DNA of 64,000 nucleotides, from positions 30,160,288 to 30,224,287 of the forward strand of contig CM055833.1 in assembly GCA_029582265.1 (NCBI GenBank). Direction: 5' to 3'. The position numbers and the translations under genes were made by a program. The notes beneath the pieces were generated by a model. That model was not told where the DNA came from, ran no database searches, and worked only from the letters and a program-made list of their open reading frames with translations. Below are positions 23,141-32,026 of this stretch, in pieces. The DNA comes from Zoroaster sp. YZ-2022 (Eukaryota; Echinodermata; Asteroidea; Forcipulatida; Zoroasteridae). The first letter of the stretch is position 1. Every line of letters starts with the position of its first letter.

Positions 23141-25315
23141 ATGACGTTTCCATTAGCGTTCAAGAGTAATTTTTCTTTTCCATATAAGCAATCTGGAAAT
23201 TTTAACGCGCCTCTAAATTTTAACGCTAGCGATTTGACGAGTCTAAAAATTTACGTCAACGAGAACGAGTCATTTAGCGTAACATTCGTTAACGTATTTC
23301 AAAAATATACGTTGCCTCGCGTCGATAGCAACGACGTTGTAAATGATTGGCATTCAAACCCGCTAAAATTTTATCAAAATCAAATAAATTTTACGACGTA
23401 TTGCGCTACAACGAGATGCGGCGTGGGTTATCAACATTTAAATCATTCAAACTCGATGATTCGTAGTTTTTTTAGATTTCACGTACATTATCAAATTAGA
23501 CGAATGCTCAAAGAAATGAGCTGCCCTACATGTACATCTTTTTCAAATTTTTATGACGCGTTTGCCCACAATATAGACGTACAATAGACTTTGTAATGAA
23601 TTTCACCTCGCAATATCGAACAATTGGAAACAACGAGTAGATTTAAATTCAAACGGGTTGGGAACGGCTTATTATCGAAACATTTACGGTTACATTCCGG
23701 TGCCAGGAAAAAACTATGACAATTCAAATTTACGTCATCAAAACAAGAAAAGGATGGATTTTGATGTAGAAAATGTTAATCTTCAAAAACCAAATAGCGA
23801 TAATGATATTGGGGGTTCGTACGTCGTTATTATTATTATTATTTTATTCAGATAAAAATCAACAAGGACAATGGATAACATACTAATAATACAAAAATAC
23901 AAAAATACAGAAAAACAAACAGAAAACAAAATTACAGTTGATTTCATCTGGGATAGCCCAAAAAGCCAATTACACAGGCTTATTTCCATTGGGGTCCCTT
24001 ACTGAGGAACAAAACAATACAAGAATTGGACAATTTACAAAAATACTTTAAAATATTGCACAAATTACAACATTTAAAGGCATCAAAGACATTAGAAACC
24101 ACCCAGACTGCATATACCATTGGCCCACACCTAAATTAAAAATAAAAAAATAAGAATTGCACTATACACATTTAAAAATTTGGGGGGGGGAATACCCCAG
24201 ATTACAAATTGTATATTGAGGGCTAAGATTGATTTAAAACTATGGTCACAGCTAATTGAGGAAAACCCACAACACTAAGAATACCCCCACCCCCACACCT
24301 TTACAAATACACCGAAGCAAATATATTAAAGTAAACTTAATTTATTTCCTTAAATTTGGCTTTTGTTGAAAGATGGGACTTAACTAGTTTTTTATATAAG
24401 AGAAAATTAGATGTATTTTTTATATTAGATGACAAAGCATTCCAGGAAGAGTTTACACTTTGGAATAGTTAACACCAAGGGTATGTAGTTACGATGATTG
24501 GCAGGTTTTTCTGGGATGGACCCTCTGCTGTCGATACTCGTCCCTGGTGGTGTCTCTCTCCCTCTATCAAGTTTATATATCTTCTACTCCATGTTAAATA
24601 CATTTCTCAATCTGAAAGCGTTGAAACGGCGTGGACTAAATTTATATTGTCTTTGGGATTAGCTAAAGGTTTTACGGATGTCGGCACACAACGCATAAAC
24701 GACTCTATAAGAACCTACGTTTACGCGTTATTGGGAGCTCAAGCGTGAGTCAAAAGTGGATATTTCGCGCCCGGCGTCGGTTTAGACGCGCAGCGTGAAT
24801 TTATAAACATAGTAGATGCCGAGATTGATTCTCCGGTCGATTTACAATCTTCTATTCAACGATATCAAGATGTTTTACAATACGCTCGTTCACAATTAAA
24901 CTTTTGTATCGGAGAAAATTTATACATGATGCCGAGCGATATGAATTTACGAATAGGCACCTACGCGGGATACAATAATAATATATTGATCGCGACGAGT
25001 GAATTCTCGTTGGGTTCAAATTTAGATACAAATTCAACACCCGTTCCTCCTCCTATTTTACCTTTACAATCGACATTAACGTTAACCGCTAAACACGCTG
25101 ACGCGCTAACCCAAGACCCTTTGAAAGATACAATAAAAGAAGACCCTTTAAAAGATACAATAAAAGAAGACCCTTTAAAAGATACAATAAAAGAAGACCC
25201 TTTAAAAGATACTCTTCCTATCGATGCCAGTCACAAAGAAGAAAAAAATGCTTTAATTATTGGTTTTGTTGTTTTAACCGGACTCGGCGTTGTGATTTAT
25301 GAATTGTTATTTTAG
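23141..25315 (+). pseudogene. Large Polinton structural-candidate gene, interrupted by a frameshift, an insertion and an in-frame TGA
   Basis: Piece 1 (23141-23587) has 'NPLKFYQNQINF' and 'CATTRCGVGY', a motif I recognise as conserved in animal Polintons. The frame shifts near 23585 and continues ('LGTAYYRNIYGYIPVPGKNY') to about 23815. A foreign ~0.8-kb insert follows. The frame resumes about 24590 ('VETAWTKFILSLG', 'RINDSIRTYVYALLGAQA'), meets TGA at 24746-24748, and runs on through 'SPVDLQSSIQRYQDVLQYA' to TAG at 25313. Near the end are four copies of an 8-residue repeat (DPLKDTIKE type) and a terminal hydrophobic helix. The function is unknown; its size suggests a virion component. It converges on the minus gene ending at 25307. 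Confidence 0.6.
23816..24590. mobile_element. Foreign insert inside the Polinton structural gene
   Basis: About 780 bp of AT-rich non-viral sequence separate two parts of one reading frame. It starts with a (TTA)n-type microsatellite (about 23826-23845), which fits the 3' tail of a minus-strand retroposon. No coding motif was recognised, and exact ends and a target duplication could not be fixed. Confidence 0.45.
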
Positions 25316-26677
25316 CGTTTTCTGCGCATAAGTTAAAATTAAAACCCCAACCCCCGTCAAAGCTAGCCACAAATGTTCCGCCGTCCACGCGACCACGTTT
25401 GAAGCTGTTTTAAATAACCAACTTACTATCGATCCGATAATAGCCGGTAAAGCGGCTAAAGCTTTCGTTCCTAGTTTAGCTAATACATTCGCTAGATTTT
25501 TTAATGTTTTTTTGTATCCACTCTTTTACACCTCCGCTCGGTTCTGGCGGTATAGGTTTTGGTGGTGCGGGTTTTGGAGGTGTTGGCGGAGCGGGTTTTG
25601 GAGGTGTTGGCGGAGCGGGTTTTGGAGGTATAGGTTTGGGTGTAGGTTTTGGTAAAACTGAATTTACGGTACCAACGATCGATTCGATGATAAAAGCGAT
25701 GGTCGTACTAAAAGCCGTTAATATACTAACGATCGTTATACCTTGTTCTCTAAATAAAGTTTTTATTCTTTCACCCAACGTAACGTCTCTTTCTAACATT
25801 TTGTGAAACGTTTCTTTAATTCTATTAATTTGTCTACGAAGAACGTAATCCTGCGCATCAATTTGTTTAGACAAAATTTCTCTGTCATCTTTTAGTTTTC
25901 GCAACTCGCGTCGATATTTTTCATCAACATCGAACCCTCTTTCTTCAGCGTCAGAAATTAATTCTTGAACATCAGATATTTTTTGATTGACTACTTTTAA
26001 TTTAGTTAAAAGATTTAATTGTTCACCTCGATTTGTAGTCATAATGTCGTTGAGCGCAAAAACTTCTCACCACGGAACGTTTAATTCCGTTTGAGTTTCT
26101 TGCTCTCTCGAGAGAGTCATTACCGCCATTTCGATAGCTTCTTGTACTTGTACTGATTTTTCTACGCGTTGCATCGGTATAGGTGGTAACCTTCTACCGC
26201 CACTCGTTTGAGCGGGTGGCTCTACCACCGGTTTTTCCGCTTCTTTTATAACATTTATTATAGCTTTTTTACTTTTTTCGAATATACCTACACTGTAGAT
26301 CGTTTAAATTTAAACCTGTTATACCGCTTACCTTTAGAAAGGTACCCTCTTTTCCTCGTCCTAGATTCGTTAGTCGTATTTCTTTATCACCTTTAATAAA
26401 ATACAGTATACTTCTTTTTTTTTCATCTAATTTCTCTTCAAACTTATTTATAGTCTTTAAATTCAGGTTCATACCCTGTACTTGCATAAAAATTATCGAC
26501 TGTTTCTCTAAGTGCTTTAGATTTTAAAGATAAAAGTGGTACACTAAAAGGCTCGTTTATTTTTGATATTTCTTTTTGAATATCATCATACTCTTGGAAA
26601 TCTTCTTCTTCATTTTCATCTTCGGGGCGATTAAACGCTGGGTCTGCCTCCATAAGATCACGTCCTCCGTGCGCCAT
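25307..26677 (-). pseudogene. Large Polinton membrane/coiled-coil protein, broken in several places
   Basis: A single ancestral frame can be followed on the minus strand: 'MAHGGRDLMEADPAFNRPED' (26677), 'KGDKEIRLTNLG' (~26380), 'SGGRRLPPIPMQ' (~26200), an in-frame TGA at 26067-26069, then 'RINRIKETF', 'LFREQGITIVSIL', a long (PPKPA)n proline repeat, 'GVKEWIQK', and finally hydrophobic 'ALAALPAIIGSIVSWLF' to TAA at 25307. Frameshifts lie near 26470, 26270 and 25500. The order of acidic N-terminus, coiled coil, membrane helix, proline linker and C-terminal membrane segment matches, from memory, a recurrent unnamed Polinton protein. The stop lies 9 bp inside the tail of the convergent gene. Confidence 0.55.
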
Positions 26678-26684
26678 TTTATAA

Positions 26685-27101
26685 TTACTTTTTATCTTTT
26701 TTTAACAATTTATAACTCACGTAACCTACAACGCTCATTCCTAGTACGATAAATAAAATTTCTCGCGTTTTTTGATCTTCGCTAGAAACGTAAAAATCTT
26801 CTAGTTGCGGTTCGTCATATAAATCTCGAGGTAAATTTATTCGTTCACCCGTAACTCACGAATATTCATTCATCGCTTCGTCAATGTTATTAAACGTTCT
26901 TACGGCGCTCGATTCTTTTTGTATTTTTTCGTTTAAATAATCTAGATATTTTAAACGCTTTTTACTAAATTCGTCTCTGGCTTTCGAAAGTTGTTCTATC
27001 GCTAAATCGTGTCTTTTTTGTTCTTGTCGGCCACCTCCAGAAAATAAAAAATTTGATCCGGTAAATGCCAACGCGTTAACTACCGCGCCTCCAATCGTCA
27101 T
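26685..27101 (-). pseudogene. Small Polinton membrane protein with an in-frame TGA
   Basis: It starts 'MTIGGAVVNALAFTGSNF' (hydrophobic, possibly membrane-inserted), then a basic coiled-coil region ('RHDLAIEQLSKARDEF'). TGA at 26856-26858 interrupts the frame, which stays open afterwards through 'PQLEDFYVSSEDQK' and a C-terminal hydrophobic helix ('ILFIVLGMSVVGY') to TAA at 26685, about 138 codons in all. I recognise the family as Polinton-associated. It lies head-to-head with the capsid gene (67-bp gap holding a shared AT-rich promoter region). Confidence 0.55.
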
Positions 27102-27167
27102 CGCTATAGATACCTTTTTTTTTTTTTTTTAAAGATAAAAATATTTTATATTTAACAATTATAAACT

Positions 27168-28445
27168 ATGGCTAATAATACGTACGGAGATGTGCTCGAT
27201 CCATACAGAAGAATAAGAGAACCTCGAGGTATAAAAGGATTGCATCAAAAAGTCGTCATTACAAACAATCCGAGTACCATTACCGAAAATCAATTGTTGA
27301 CGGTTCGTTTTCCAAATTTAGTAATGAACGACGTTATCGTTCCGAATACGGTTCGATTTGCTTTCAACATTGATCTCATTTCATCGGATGATGATGCGAG
27401 AACGTTGGTACAAAACATTGGCAGAGCTATCGTAAAACATATAATCATTAAAATGGAAGGAAATGAAATATTTTCATTAGACGATGCGGATGTATTCAAT
27501 TGTTATAAAGACGAATGGTTAACCAAAGATCAACGCGATAATTTAGCGTATCAAGGAATCGAAACTACAAACGTGACTAAATTAAGAATAAACGCTAGCG
27601 ATAAGGTTCCCGCGGGTAACGGAGGAAAAGATAAAGCCATCGCGGATACGTATAAAAATAGATATTACATTCCGCTTGATTTTGAATTGTTGACCGATCA
27701 TCAACCCTACTACCAATCGGGGATCGGAGATCGATTGACTTACGAACTCGTGTTTAATAAATTTTCGAGCGTTATTAAAAGCACCGACGATAATGCAAAA
27801 TATACCATAAGCGGGATTTCTTTAGAATTTCAAGTCGTTCATATGCCGGAACTCGCTCGAATGATTAAAAATCAATATAGTAACCGGTTGTCTATATTGT
27901 TTGATCACGTACTAAGACAGAGCGTGACCCCGTTAAACAAAAAAGACACAACGTGGAATATAAATTTAAATACCCCCGCAAAAAGTATGAAAGGAATATT
28001 GTTTTTATTCAAAGAACCCGACGTAAAAGAAAGCAACAAATTTTATAATCCAAAAATTGATAAAGTTTCAATTACCATCGAAGGCGTTCCCAATCAACTC
28101 TACGCGCACGGAATGAGAAGGTATCAACATTGGGAAGAGATTCAAAAATATTTCGGCGATTCGAAACAACAACACGCTATACGAGTCGTAAAAGCTCTAA
28201 ATTTATCCAACGTCAAACAAGCCGATTATTTACTCGATCGATACGGCTTATTGTTAGATTTAAGAACGAGCGACGATAATAAAATACACGGAAGCGGAAG
28301 ACGAGTACAAAACTTATCCGAAGGAATTACCATTCAAATCGATAAAGAAGCGGAAGCCGCGGGTGAACTAAACATGTATACTTTTATTATTATGGACGCG
28401 CAACTTAATATAAGAAACGGGCATTTTGAATCCGTCGATTATTAA
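27168..28445 (+). CDS. Putative double jelly-roll major capsid protein of the Polinton
   Basis: An intact 425-codon frame, the longest open virion-type gene in the element. Recognisable segments are 'LDPYRRIREPRGIKGLHQ', 'GRAIVKHIIIKMEGNE', 'YYIPLDFELLTDHQPYY', 'IEGVPNQLYAHGMRRYQ' and C-terminal 'YTFIIMDAQLNIRNGHF'. I know this as a strongly conserved animal Polinton protein; equating it with the double jelly-roll capsid rests on family knowledge and on the neighbouring packaging ATPase 24 bp downstream. It contains no disruption although most neighbours are broken. Its tryptophans are all TGG. Stop TAA. Confidence 0.7.
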   Translation: MANNTYGDVLDPYRRIREPRGIKGLHQKVVITNNPSTITENQLLTVRFPNLVMNDVIVPNTVRFAFNIDLISSDDDARTLVQNIGRAIVKHIIIKMEGNEIFSLDDADVFNCYKDEWLTKDQRDNLAYQGIETTNVTKLRINASDKVPAGNGGKDKAIADTYKNRYYIPLDFELLTDHQPYYQSGIGDRLTYELVFNKFSSVIKSTDDNAKYTISGISLEFQVVHMPELARMIKNQYSNRLSILFDHVLRQSVTPLNKKDTTWNINLNTPAKSMKGILFLFKEPDVKESNKFYNPKIDKVSITIEGVPNQLYAHGMRRYQHWEEIQKYFGDSKQQHAIRVVKALNLSNVKQADYLLDRYGLLLDLRTSDDNKIHGSGRRVQNLSEGITIQIDKEAEAAGELNMYTFIIMDAQLNIRNGHFESVDY

Positions 28446-28468
28446 AATTAACGCCTAATATTGAAAAG

Positions 28469-29075
28469 ATGTTACCTAAATATCCACACGCCGCGTTAAT
28501 TTGCGGTCGAACCGGATGCGGAAAAACTGAATTTGTTTTAAATTTATTAGAAAAAGAATATTTTAAACATTTTGAAAATATCGTTATATTATGTCCAACC
28601 ATCTTTGACAACGATACTTATAAAAATAGAAAATGGATTCAAAACGATGGTAATGTACACGTTAACGATTTAAACAATATTTTGTTAAACCGAGCTATAC
28701 AAATTTATAGCGATATATTCAAAAAAGAGGAAACGTTGTTTATTATCGATGATTGTAGCGCGAATAAAGGATTGCGTTATAAAAAATAAATGTATGATTA
28801 CCCAATTAGCCTTTAGCGGTAGACACGTTAAACATAGCTGTTGGATTCTTTCTCAAAAATATAACAGCGTGTTGAAAGATTTTAGAGAGCAACTCAAATG
28901 GGTGTGTTTATTTTATTGTAAAGATAGAGACTCGTTCGAGAATTGTCTTCGAGAAAATGATGTTATACCGACGGCCGAGTTACGAGAGCAGGCGCGCGAA
29001 AAATTAAAACGAGTTAAACATCGAAAATTGATTTTAAAAACGGATCAACCTACCGGTTATGAGATACGTGACTAA
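28469..29075 (+). pseudogene. FtsK/HerA-type genome-packaging ATPase, frameshifted
   Basis: The first frame (28469-28789) carries the Walker A motif 'GRTGCGKT' at residues 13-20 and a Walker B-like 'LFIIDD' near residue 90. It closes in an A-rich run near 28780. The second frame (to 29075, TAA) continues with 'QLAFSGRHVKHSCWILSQKY' and 'CKDRDSFENCLRENDV', matching the C-terminal half of Polinton packaging ATPases. The family powers DNA translocation into capsids. One small indel separates the halves. It is positioned directly after the capsid gene, as is usual for these elements. Confidence 0.75.
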
Positions 29076-29443
29076 GTTACTCGTAGGTTACTCGTAGGTT
29101 ACCTATAGGTTACCTATAGGTAACCTATAGGTTGTAGGTTTGTTAGTAATTACCTATAGGTTGTTAGTAATTACTTGTAGGTTGGTAGTAATTACCTATA
29201 GGTTGTTAGTAATTACCTATAGGTTGTTAGTAATTACTTGTAGGTTGTTAGTAATTACCTATAGGTTATCTATAGGTTATCTATAGGTTACTCGTAGGTT
29301 ATCTTGTAGGTTGTTGGTAATTACTTGTAGGTTGTTAGTAATTACCTATAGGTTGTTAGTAATTCCCTATAGGTTGTTAGTAATTACTTGTAAGTTATCT
29401 ATAGGTTACTCGTAGTTTACTCGTAGGTTATCTATAGGTTAGT
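29074..29443. repeat. AT-rich minisatellite of taggtta-type units in the Polinton
   Basis: About 370 bp of interleaved ttacctataggt, tgttagtaatt and tactcgtaggtt motifs; the core heptamer taggtta recurs dozens of times, and tacctataggta is self-complementary. It fills the gap between the ATPase and the next gene. It may be a recombination hot spot or a replication/packaging element; nothing in the sequence proves either. Confidence 0.85.
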
Positions 29444-29482
29444 GTTTTTAATTTTTTTAAATATCATAGGATATATATAAAT

Positions 29483-29737
29483 ATGGATACTGAAAAAATA
29501 AACAATTTAGTATATAATCTTGCGCAACTTTTAACTACTGAAAAAGGAAAATTTGTACTAGTTCATCTTTTGTTCTATATTGATAATGAACAATTTATAA
29601 AAGAACTCGTTTTATTTTTAAATGATGTTAAAATAAAACGAGTTATAGAAGAACTCGTTTTATTTTTAAATGATAATAAAATGTACAAGTTGTTGGCTTT
29701 TTTTGAAAAAATAAAAAATATAATAAAAGCTGTTTAA
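29483..29737 (+). CDS. Small Polinton frame with internal duplication
   Basis: 84 codons, intact, preceded by an AT-rich stretch. The segment 'KELVLFLNDVK' is repeated as 'EELVLFLNDNK', an internal tandem duplication. It is rich in leucine, lysine and asparagine, with helices expected. I do not recognise it. It is 6 bp upstream of the next gene, suggesting co-transcription. Confidence 0.4.
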   Translation: MDTEKINNLVYNLAQLLTTEKGKFVLVHLLFYIDNEQFIKELVLFLNDVKIKRVIEELVLFLNDNKMYKLLAFFEKIKNIIKAV

Positions 29738-29743
29738 TAATAA

Positions 29744-30367
29744 ATGGAAGAAGTTGCTAATATATTAACAGAAAATCTATCTGTGCCAAGTTCACCGTCC
29801 ACCAATGTTGATATAAACGACGATGCGCTACTATTAAAGCAAAAACTACGAGATAAACGACTCTTGGCAGTTGTATCGGGAGGAGATTCGAAAAACAATT
29901 TCGGTAAAGAGTATTCCATCGGCGACATTGAAGCTTTGAATACGGAAGAGCGAGATGTATTACACACGCAATACGAAACTAAATTACATGTAGGCCGTGA
30001 TATAACGCAGTCTTTAGGTAGCGCCATTCTAACGCTATACGCTAAACTTTTAGGATTTAGTTTAAATCGCATTGATTTATACGGCCATCAATTTCAAATT
30101 GACGACGAAGGTAAATTAATTTCAGATTTAGAAAAAGATCCATTCATTTCGAGCATGCTTTCTACCGTAGCGTGTGAAATATACTACAAGTACGGAATGT
30201 TGATTGCTCCGCTCAGTGCAACGCTAATTACGGCAAAACATTTAAAAAGAAAAGAAGAATCTTGTATAGATAATAAAAGCGATGGAGACGAACGAGTTGG
30301 AGAATGCGCAACCGGAGCAACCGCAAACTGTAAAAACACCGTCGACTGTAACGAAACCGACCAATAA
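29744..30367 (+). CDS. Conserved-looking Polinton protein of unknown function
   Basis: 207 codons, intact, TAA stop. It has an acidic N-terminus, a middle region with 'YSIGDIEALNTEERDVLHTQ' and a moderately hydrophobic helix ('SLGSAILTLYAKLLGFSLN'), then 'DPFISSMLSTVACEIYYKYG', and a cysteine/charged C-terminal tail. A second frame (ATG 30282) overlaps its end. It lies in the plus-strand operon-like run between the ATPase and the integrase. I recognise no domain. Confidence 0.5.
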   Translation: MEEVANILTENLSVPSSPSTNVDINDDALLLKQKLRDKRLLAVVSGGDSKNNFGKEYSIGDIEALNTEERDVLHTQYETKLHVGRDITQSLGSAILTLYAKLLGFSLNRIDLYGHQFQIDDEGKLISDLEKDPFISSMLSTVACEIYYKYGMLIAPLSATLITAKHLKRKEESCIDNKSDGDERVGECATGATANCKNTVDCNETDQ

Positions 30368-30712
30368 AAAATAAAAAAATAAAAAAATAAAAAAAGAGTC
30401 GCGGCTGGAAAAAAACTCGCTGAACTTAATAAAAAGAAGAAACTACAACTCGCTAAAGACGCGAGTAAAACTAGTTATGCAACGCCGCAAGCGTCGACGA
30501 GTTTTATTCAAAAAGAAGAAAACAACTCAACGAGCTACTACTACTATATCGCTATTGGTTTAGCCGTTGGAGGTCTCGCTTATTTCCTTTTTAGTGAAAA
30601 AGAGCCAGCGGTAGTAAATGAGCCGATAAAACCATTAAGCTCCACCGCGCAAGCGCCACCTTTGTCAAAACCCACGCCAACGAGAGAACAACATGTTTTT
30701 GAAATGGAATAA
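30282..30712 (+). pseudogene. Polinton single-span membrane protein, frame broken in an A-rich repeat
   Basis: A frame starting at ATG 30282 ('METNELENAQPEQPQTVK') overlaps the end of the previous gene and closes within a run of (T)A6-7 units at 30365-30395. Immediately after, another frame is open: 'RVAAGKKLAELNKKKKLQ', then 'YYYYIAIGLAVGGLAYFLF' (one membrane helix) and a proline-rich tail to TAA at 30710. The 'RVAAGKKLAE' motif recurs in animal Polintons as I know them. The A-rich repeat probably encoded a basic (Asn/Lys) linker and lost its periodicity by slippage. Confidence 0.5.
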
Positions 30713-30753
30713 TAAAAAAAAATTAAAAATAATTATATTGACGAGTATAAAAT

Positions 30754-31001
30754 ATGATGGATATGAAAACAATCGCCGATTCAGCCTATATCACAGCGCC
30801 GTTTTGACACTTTTTACCGTTTTATACAGCATGCTCGGTAAAAAAATATTAAGCGTAGAACCAGCCAATTTAAATAAATTGGATATAAAAGACTCGTTAA
30901 AACTAACCGCGACGCTTGGATTATCTTCAATGACGCAAATGTGGTTAGTTCAACAAGGAATTTTACCATCCTCTATCGTGCCTAAAAATTCTACGGAATA
31001 A
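30754..31001 (+). pseudogene. Small Polinton membrane protein, probably frameshifted
   Basis: The open frame that ends at 31001 contains a hydrophobic helix ('VLTLFTVLYSMLGKKIL') and 'SLKLTATLGLSSMTQMW'. It is open back to 30693, but the first ~60 bp overlap the preceding gene. A more natural start, ATG 30754 ('MMDMKTIADSAYITA'), lies in another frame and would join by a small indel near 30795. The function is unknown, and the start is uncertain. Confidence 0.4.
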
Positions 31002-31023
31002 AATATATTTATAAATATTAAAA

Positions 31024-32024
31024 ATGGATGAACGAACTAAACTAAAGCGCTCCGCCGCGCAAGCGCTACAAAATGTATATTATAGTCCGAAAGGATACTA
31101 CAAAGGTCTCGACGCTATCAATAAATTAGCTAAAGAAACAAAGGTGAATAAAAAATTAGTTTCTCAGTGGATAAAAAAGCAAGCGTTGTGGGAAATTTAT
31201 TTACCTTATCCTAAATACATTCCAAGACCGACTAGTTCAAATAGTACGTTAGAAAAACCAAATGAGGTTCATCAAACTGATTTATTGTTTCTTCCGCACG
31301 ATACGATCGGTAAAAAGACGTACAAGTACGCGTTAACCGTTGTGGATGAAGCCAGTAGATATAAAGAAGCTGAACCATTAACCGATAAAACCGCGGTTCA
31401 AGTCGACAACACGTTTGGCAAATTTTTTTTAAAGTTGATCCCGGAAAAGAATTTATGAGTAGCGTAAACGTATTAATGAGTAAACATAATGTAAAAATTC
31501 AAAGAAGCGAGGCCGGTAATCATAGAGCTCAAGGTATAGTAGAGCGATTCAATAAAACTTTGAGCGAAAGAACATTTTCACATCAATACGCTAAAGAAAT
31601 AGCGACTGATACGAGAAATAGAGAATGAGTTAAAAGATTACCCGCGGTTGTAAAAGCATTAAACTACGAGACGACGCGACTCATCAACTTAAAACCTAAA
31701 GACGCGATTAAATTACCCGTAGTCGAGCAAAATCCAGCCTCACCAACGATTAAAAAGAATGAAAAAAGAATTCCATTAAACTCGTTAGTTAGATATTTAT
31801 ACGCACCCGGTCAAGCTGAAAAAGATACGAGACGTCGCGCCACCGATCCTATATGGAGTATAAAAATTTATAGATTAGCTAAAACGATGAAAGCCGCGAA
31901 TCAACCCATCTTGTATTATTTAGACGCGGGTCCCGCTCGTAGTTTTGTAAGAGAAGAATTACAAATTATTCATCGAGATACGGAAAATCCTCCGATTAAA
32001 CGATTACACTCTGCGTCGGCGTAA
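31024..32024 (+). pseudogene. Polinton rve-type (retroviral-like) integrase, inactivated
   Basis: The N-terminal helix-turn-helix-like part is 'LNKLAKETKVNKKLVS'-like. The DDE core shows 'EVHQTDLLFL' (first Asp), 'ALTVVDEASRYKEA', a second Asp in 'VDPGKEF' just after a frameshift near 31435 in a T/A run, and 'GIVERFNKTL' (Glu). An in-frame TGA at 31626-31628 sits within '...RNRE' / 'VKRLPAVVKALN'. The frame then stays open through a chromodomain-like C-terminus ('DPIWSIKIYRLA') to TAA at 32022. It integrates Polinton DNA between its TIRs. It ends 2 bp before the convergent polymerase gene. Confidence 0.85.
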
Positions 32025-32026
32025 AG

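Noticed and set aside
25504..25806. Glycine-rich 100-aa plus-strand ORF
   Set aside because: It is the antisense shadow of the (PPKPA)n proline repeat in the minus-strand Polinton protein.
29074..29443. CRISPR array
   Set aside because: Units are short, variable and without unique spacers, and the genome is animal; it is a minisatellite.
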